A DNA stretch of 64,000 bases. It comes from Cryobacterium soli (GTDB lineage Bacteria; Actinomycetota; Actinomycetes; Actinomycetales; Microbacteriaceae). The notes under the pieces were generated by a model. The model saw only the letters and a program-made list of their open reading frames with translations. It searched no databases and was not told the DNA's origin. A program made the position numbers and the translations under genes. Location of the stretch: positions 124,001 to 188,000 of the forward strand of contig NZ_CP030033.1 in NCBI RefSeq assembly GCF_003611035.1, in the 5' to 3' direction. Below, piece after piece: positions 62,243-64,000 of the stretch (position 1 is its first letter; every line of letters starts with the position of its first letter).

Positions 62243-63604
62243 ATGTCGAGCGAACGAATGTCCAGCGAACGTTACCTTCTGCGCGGAGCCCAGCTCAGCG
62301 ACGGAACCAGCACTGACCTGCTGCTGGCCGACGGTGTCATCACCGAAACCGGCGTGGGACTCTCGGATGCCGGTGCGACCGTGATCGACGCCGACGGCCT
62401 GATCGCCCTCCCCGGCCTGGTCGACCTGCACACCCACCTCCGTGAACCCGGTTACGAGCAGAGCGAAACCGTGCTCACCGGCAGCCAGGCCGCGGCCATC
62501 GGCGGCTTCACGACGGTGTTCGCCATGGCCAACACCTCGCCGGTGCAGGACACCGCCGGCGTCGTCGAGCAGGTCCTCGCCCTCGGCGAGCGGGCCGGCT
62601 ACGTCACGGTGCAACCGATCGGCGCCGTCACCGTCGGTCTGGCCGGTGAACGGCTCGCCGAACTCGGCGCCATGGCCGCCAGCCGCGCCCAGGTGCGCGT
62701 GTTCTCCGACGACGGCTTCTGCGTCTCCGACCCGCTGCTCATGCGCCGCGCCCTCGAGTACGTCAAGGCCTTCGACGGCGTCGTCGCCCAGCACTCCCAG
62801 GAACCGCGTCTCACCGTGGGCGCCCAGATGAACGAGGGCGCGCTGTCCGGCGAGCTCGGCCTCACCGGCTGGCCGGCCGTGGCCGAGGAATCGATCATCG
62901 CCCGCGACGTGCTGCTGGCCGAACACGTCGGCTCGCGGCTGCACGTCTGCCACGTCTCCACGGCCGGCGCCGTTGACGTGGTGCGCTGGGCCAAGGCCCG
63001 CGGCATCAACGTCACCGCGGAGGTCACCCCGCACCACCTGCTGCTCACCGAGGAACTGGTCGCCGGGTATGACGCCCGCTACAAGGTCAACCCGCCGCTC
63101 CGCCGCCGGGAAGACGTCGACGCGCTGCGCCAGGGCCTGGCCGACGGCACCATCGACATCATCGCCACCGACCACGCACCGCACCCCACCGAGGCCAAGG
63201 ACTGCGAATGGGATGCAGCCGCCAACGGGATGGTCGGCCTCGAATCCGCCCTCTCCGTGGCCCACGCCTCCGTGGTCGAGTCCGGCTACCTCAACTGGGC
63301 CGACCTGGTGCGGGTGTTCTCCACCACCCCGGCGCGCATCGGCCGCATCTCCGGTCACACCGGTCAGCTCACGGTCGGCTCCGCCGCCGAGCTCACGCTG
63401 TACGACCCGAACGCCCGCCGGGTCTTCGGCCGCGAGAACCTCGTGGGCAAGGGCATCAACTCGCCCTACCTCGAGATGACCCTGCCCGGCCAGGTCATGG
63501 CGACCTTCCACAACGGTTACGCCACGGTGCTCGACGGCGCTCTGCGGAGCCCCGCCGAGATCCTCGCCGCACGGAGCAGCTCAGCACGGAGCACGCATGA
63601 GTAG
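62243..63604 (+). CDS. pyrC: Dihydroorotase
   Basis: 453 residues. The zinc-site block DLHTHLREPGYEQSE, the catalytic Asp region TDHAPH and NPPLRRREDVDAL are present. Pyrimidine synthesis step three, class I type. The start is ATG at 62243; a second ATG at 62258 (MSSERYLL) is also possible because MSSER is repeated. Confidence 0.95.
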   Translation: MSSERMSSERYLLRGAQLSDGTSTDLLLADGVITETGVGLSDAGATVIDADGLIALPGLVDLHTHLREPGYEQSETVLTGSQAAAIGGFTTVFAMANTSPVQDTAGVVEQVLALGERAGYVTVQPIGAVTVGLAGERLAELGAMAASRAQVRVFSDDGFCVSDPLLMRRALEYVKAFDGVVAQHSQEPRLTVGAQMNEGALSGELGLTGWPAVAEESIIARDVLLAEHVGSRLHVCHVSTAGAVDVVRWAKARGINVTAEVTPHHLLLTEELVAGYDARYKVNPPLRRREDVDALRQGLADGTIDIIATDHAPHPTEAKDCEWDAAANGMVGLESALSVAHASVVESGYLNWADLVRVFSTTPARIGRISGHTGQLTVGSAAELTLYDPNARRVFGRENLVGKGINSPYLEMTLPGQVMATFHNGYATVLDGALRSPAEILAARSSSARSTHE

Positions 63605-64000
63605 CCGCACCGTCGCGACGCTCATCACCGCGCTGGTCCTGATCGTCGTGCTGCTGCTGCTGCTGCGCTCCTGGCGCCGCCGCAGCCGCCGGGATTCCGC
63701 CCTGCCCTCCGGCTACCCGCAGCCGGCCACCCCGAGCCGTCAGATCGCCTCGGCCGCGGCGCTCTACGTGGCCACGACACCCAGAGATCAGCCGCTCGAG
63801 CGCCTGAACATCCCCGGGCTCGGCTTCCGGGCCCGCGGGGGAGTGTCCGTCACCGAGCAGGGCGTGCTCCTCGAGCTCGCGGGCTCCGCGGCGCTCTTCA
63901 TCCCCGCGGATGCCGTTGAGCTCGTGACCCACGCCACCTGGGCCATCGACCGTGCCGTCGAACCCGGCGGACTCATGAAGCTCGGCTGGCGCCTCAACAC
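63597..64000 (+). CDS. PH-like-domain membrane protein (3' end outside window)
   Basis: The gene starts at ATG 63597, overlapping pyrC by eight bases, and is cut by the right edge after 134 codons. A transmembrane helix (about 6-25, VATLITALVLIVVLLLLLRS) is followed by a PH-like beta domain (about 55-134). In related genomes such a protein lies between pyrC and carA. Function unknown. Confidence 0.7.
   Translation, partial: MSSRTVATLITALVLIVVLLLLLRSWRRRSRRDSALPSGYPQPATPSRQIASAAALYVATTPRDQPLERLNIPGLGFRARGGVSVTEQGVLLELAGSAALFIPADAVELVTHATWAIDRAVEPGGLMKLGWRLN

Overview
The window is GC-rich actinobacterial chromosome. Gene order points to the family Microbacteriaceae (Cryobacterium or Leifsonia type); this is inferred from synteny and protein style, since no rRNA is present. 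Actinobacterial hallmarks include thrS-HIT-pdxST-yebC-ruvCAB-yajC-secDF-rel, rpsD-alaS-ruvX-mltG-aro-efp-nusB-pyrRBC, DUF3000 followed by ribonuclease D, a GlnR-type operator, and possible leaderless genes with TANNNT boxes just before the start codon. No phage, insertion sequence, CRISPR array or rRNA operon was found.

Layout. 1-4.2 kb (minus): DUF3000 protein, ribonuclease D, thiolase and a truncated fatty-acid multifunctional enzyme, one compact operon. 4.2-8.3 kb: membrane-anchored alpha/beta hydrolase, SufE, a two-domain rhodanese and ZapE. 8.4-13 kb: ammonium transporter behind a GlnR-type operator, then a large LuxR-type ATPase regulator behind strong inverted repeats. 13-19.7 kb: DUF6325, SHOCT and flotillin genes, DUF2071, a methyltransferase/flavoprotein pair, an ABM-domain protein and a C-terminally short GlpX. 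19.7-20.8 kb: seven tRNAs, six of them a tandem duplication of Gly-Cys-Val. 21-23 kb: secreted crystallin-fold protein, divergent ECF sigma factor and its membrane partner. 23-37 kb: threonyl-tRNA synthetase, HIT hydrolase, PLP synthase, YebC, RuvCAB, the YajC-SecDF accessory translocon and the (p)ppGpp enzyme. 37-43 kb: AbiEi-like protein, DUF349, cyclophilin, RarA, S4. 43-52 kb: AlaS, RuvX, MltG and aroE-C-K-B. 52-56.6 kb: an aldehyde dehydrogenase island that splits the aro genes. 56.6-64 kb: aroQ, efp, nusB, a DsbA-like fusion, an orphan gene, then pyrR-pyrB-pyrC and the start of a PH-like membrane gene.

Main observations. (1) secD carries a one-base deletion; correcting it restores a normal tail and a TAATG junction with secF. 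(2) In-frame tandem repeats with a 15-bp period occur in or at six unrelated genes, most strikingly as a long pentapeptide tail on the DUF3000 protein. (3) A GlnR operator precedes amt and a PyrR-binding hairpin overlaps the pyrR ribosome binding site. (4) A REP-like element sits in frame inside thrS and related repeats lie at 60.45-60.53 kb. (5) aroQ lies beyond the aldehyde dehydrogenase island and has its own apparent leaderless promoter. None of these is proven to be a new system; each is given with a decisive test.
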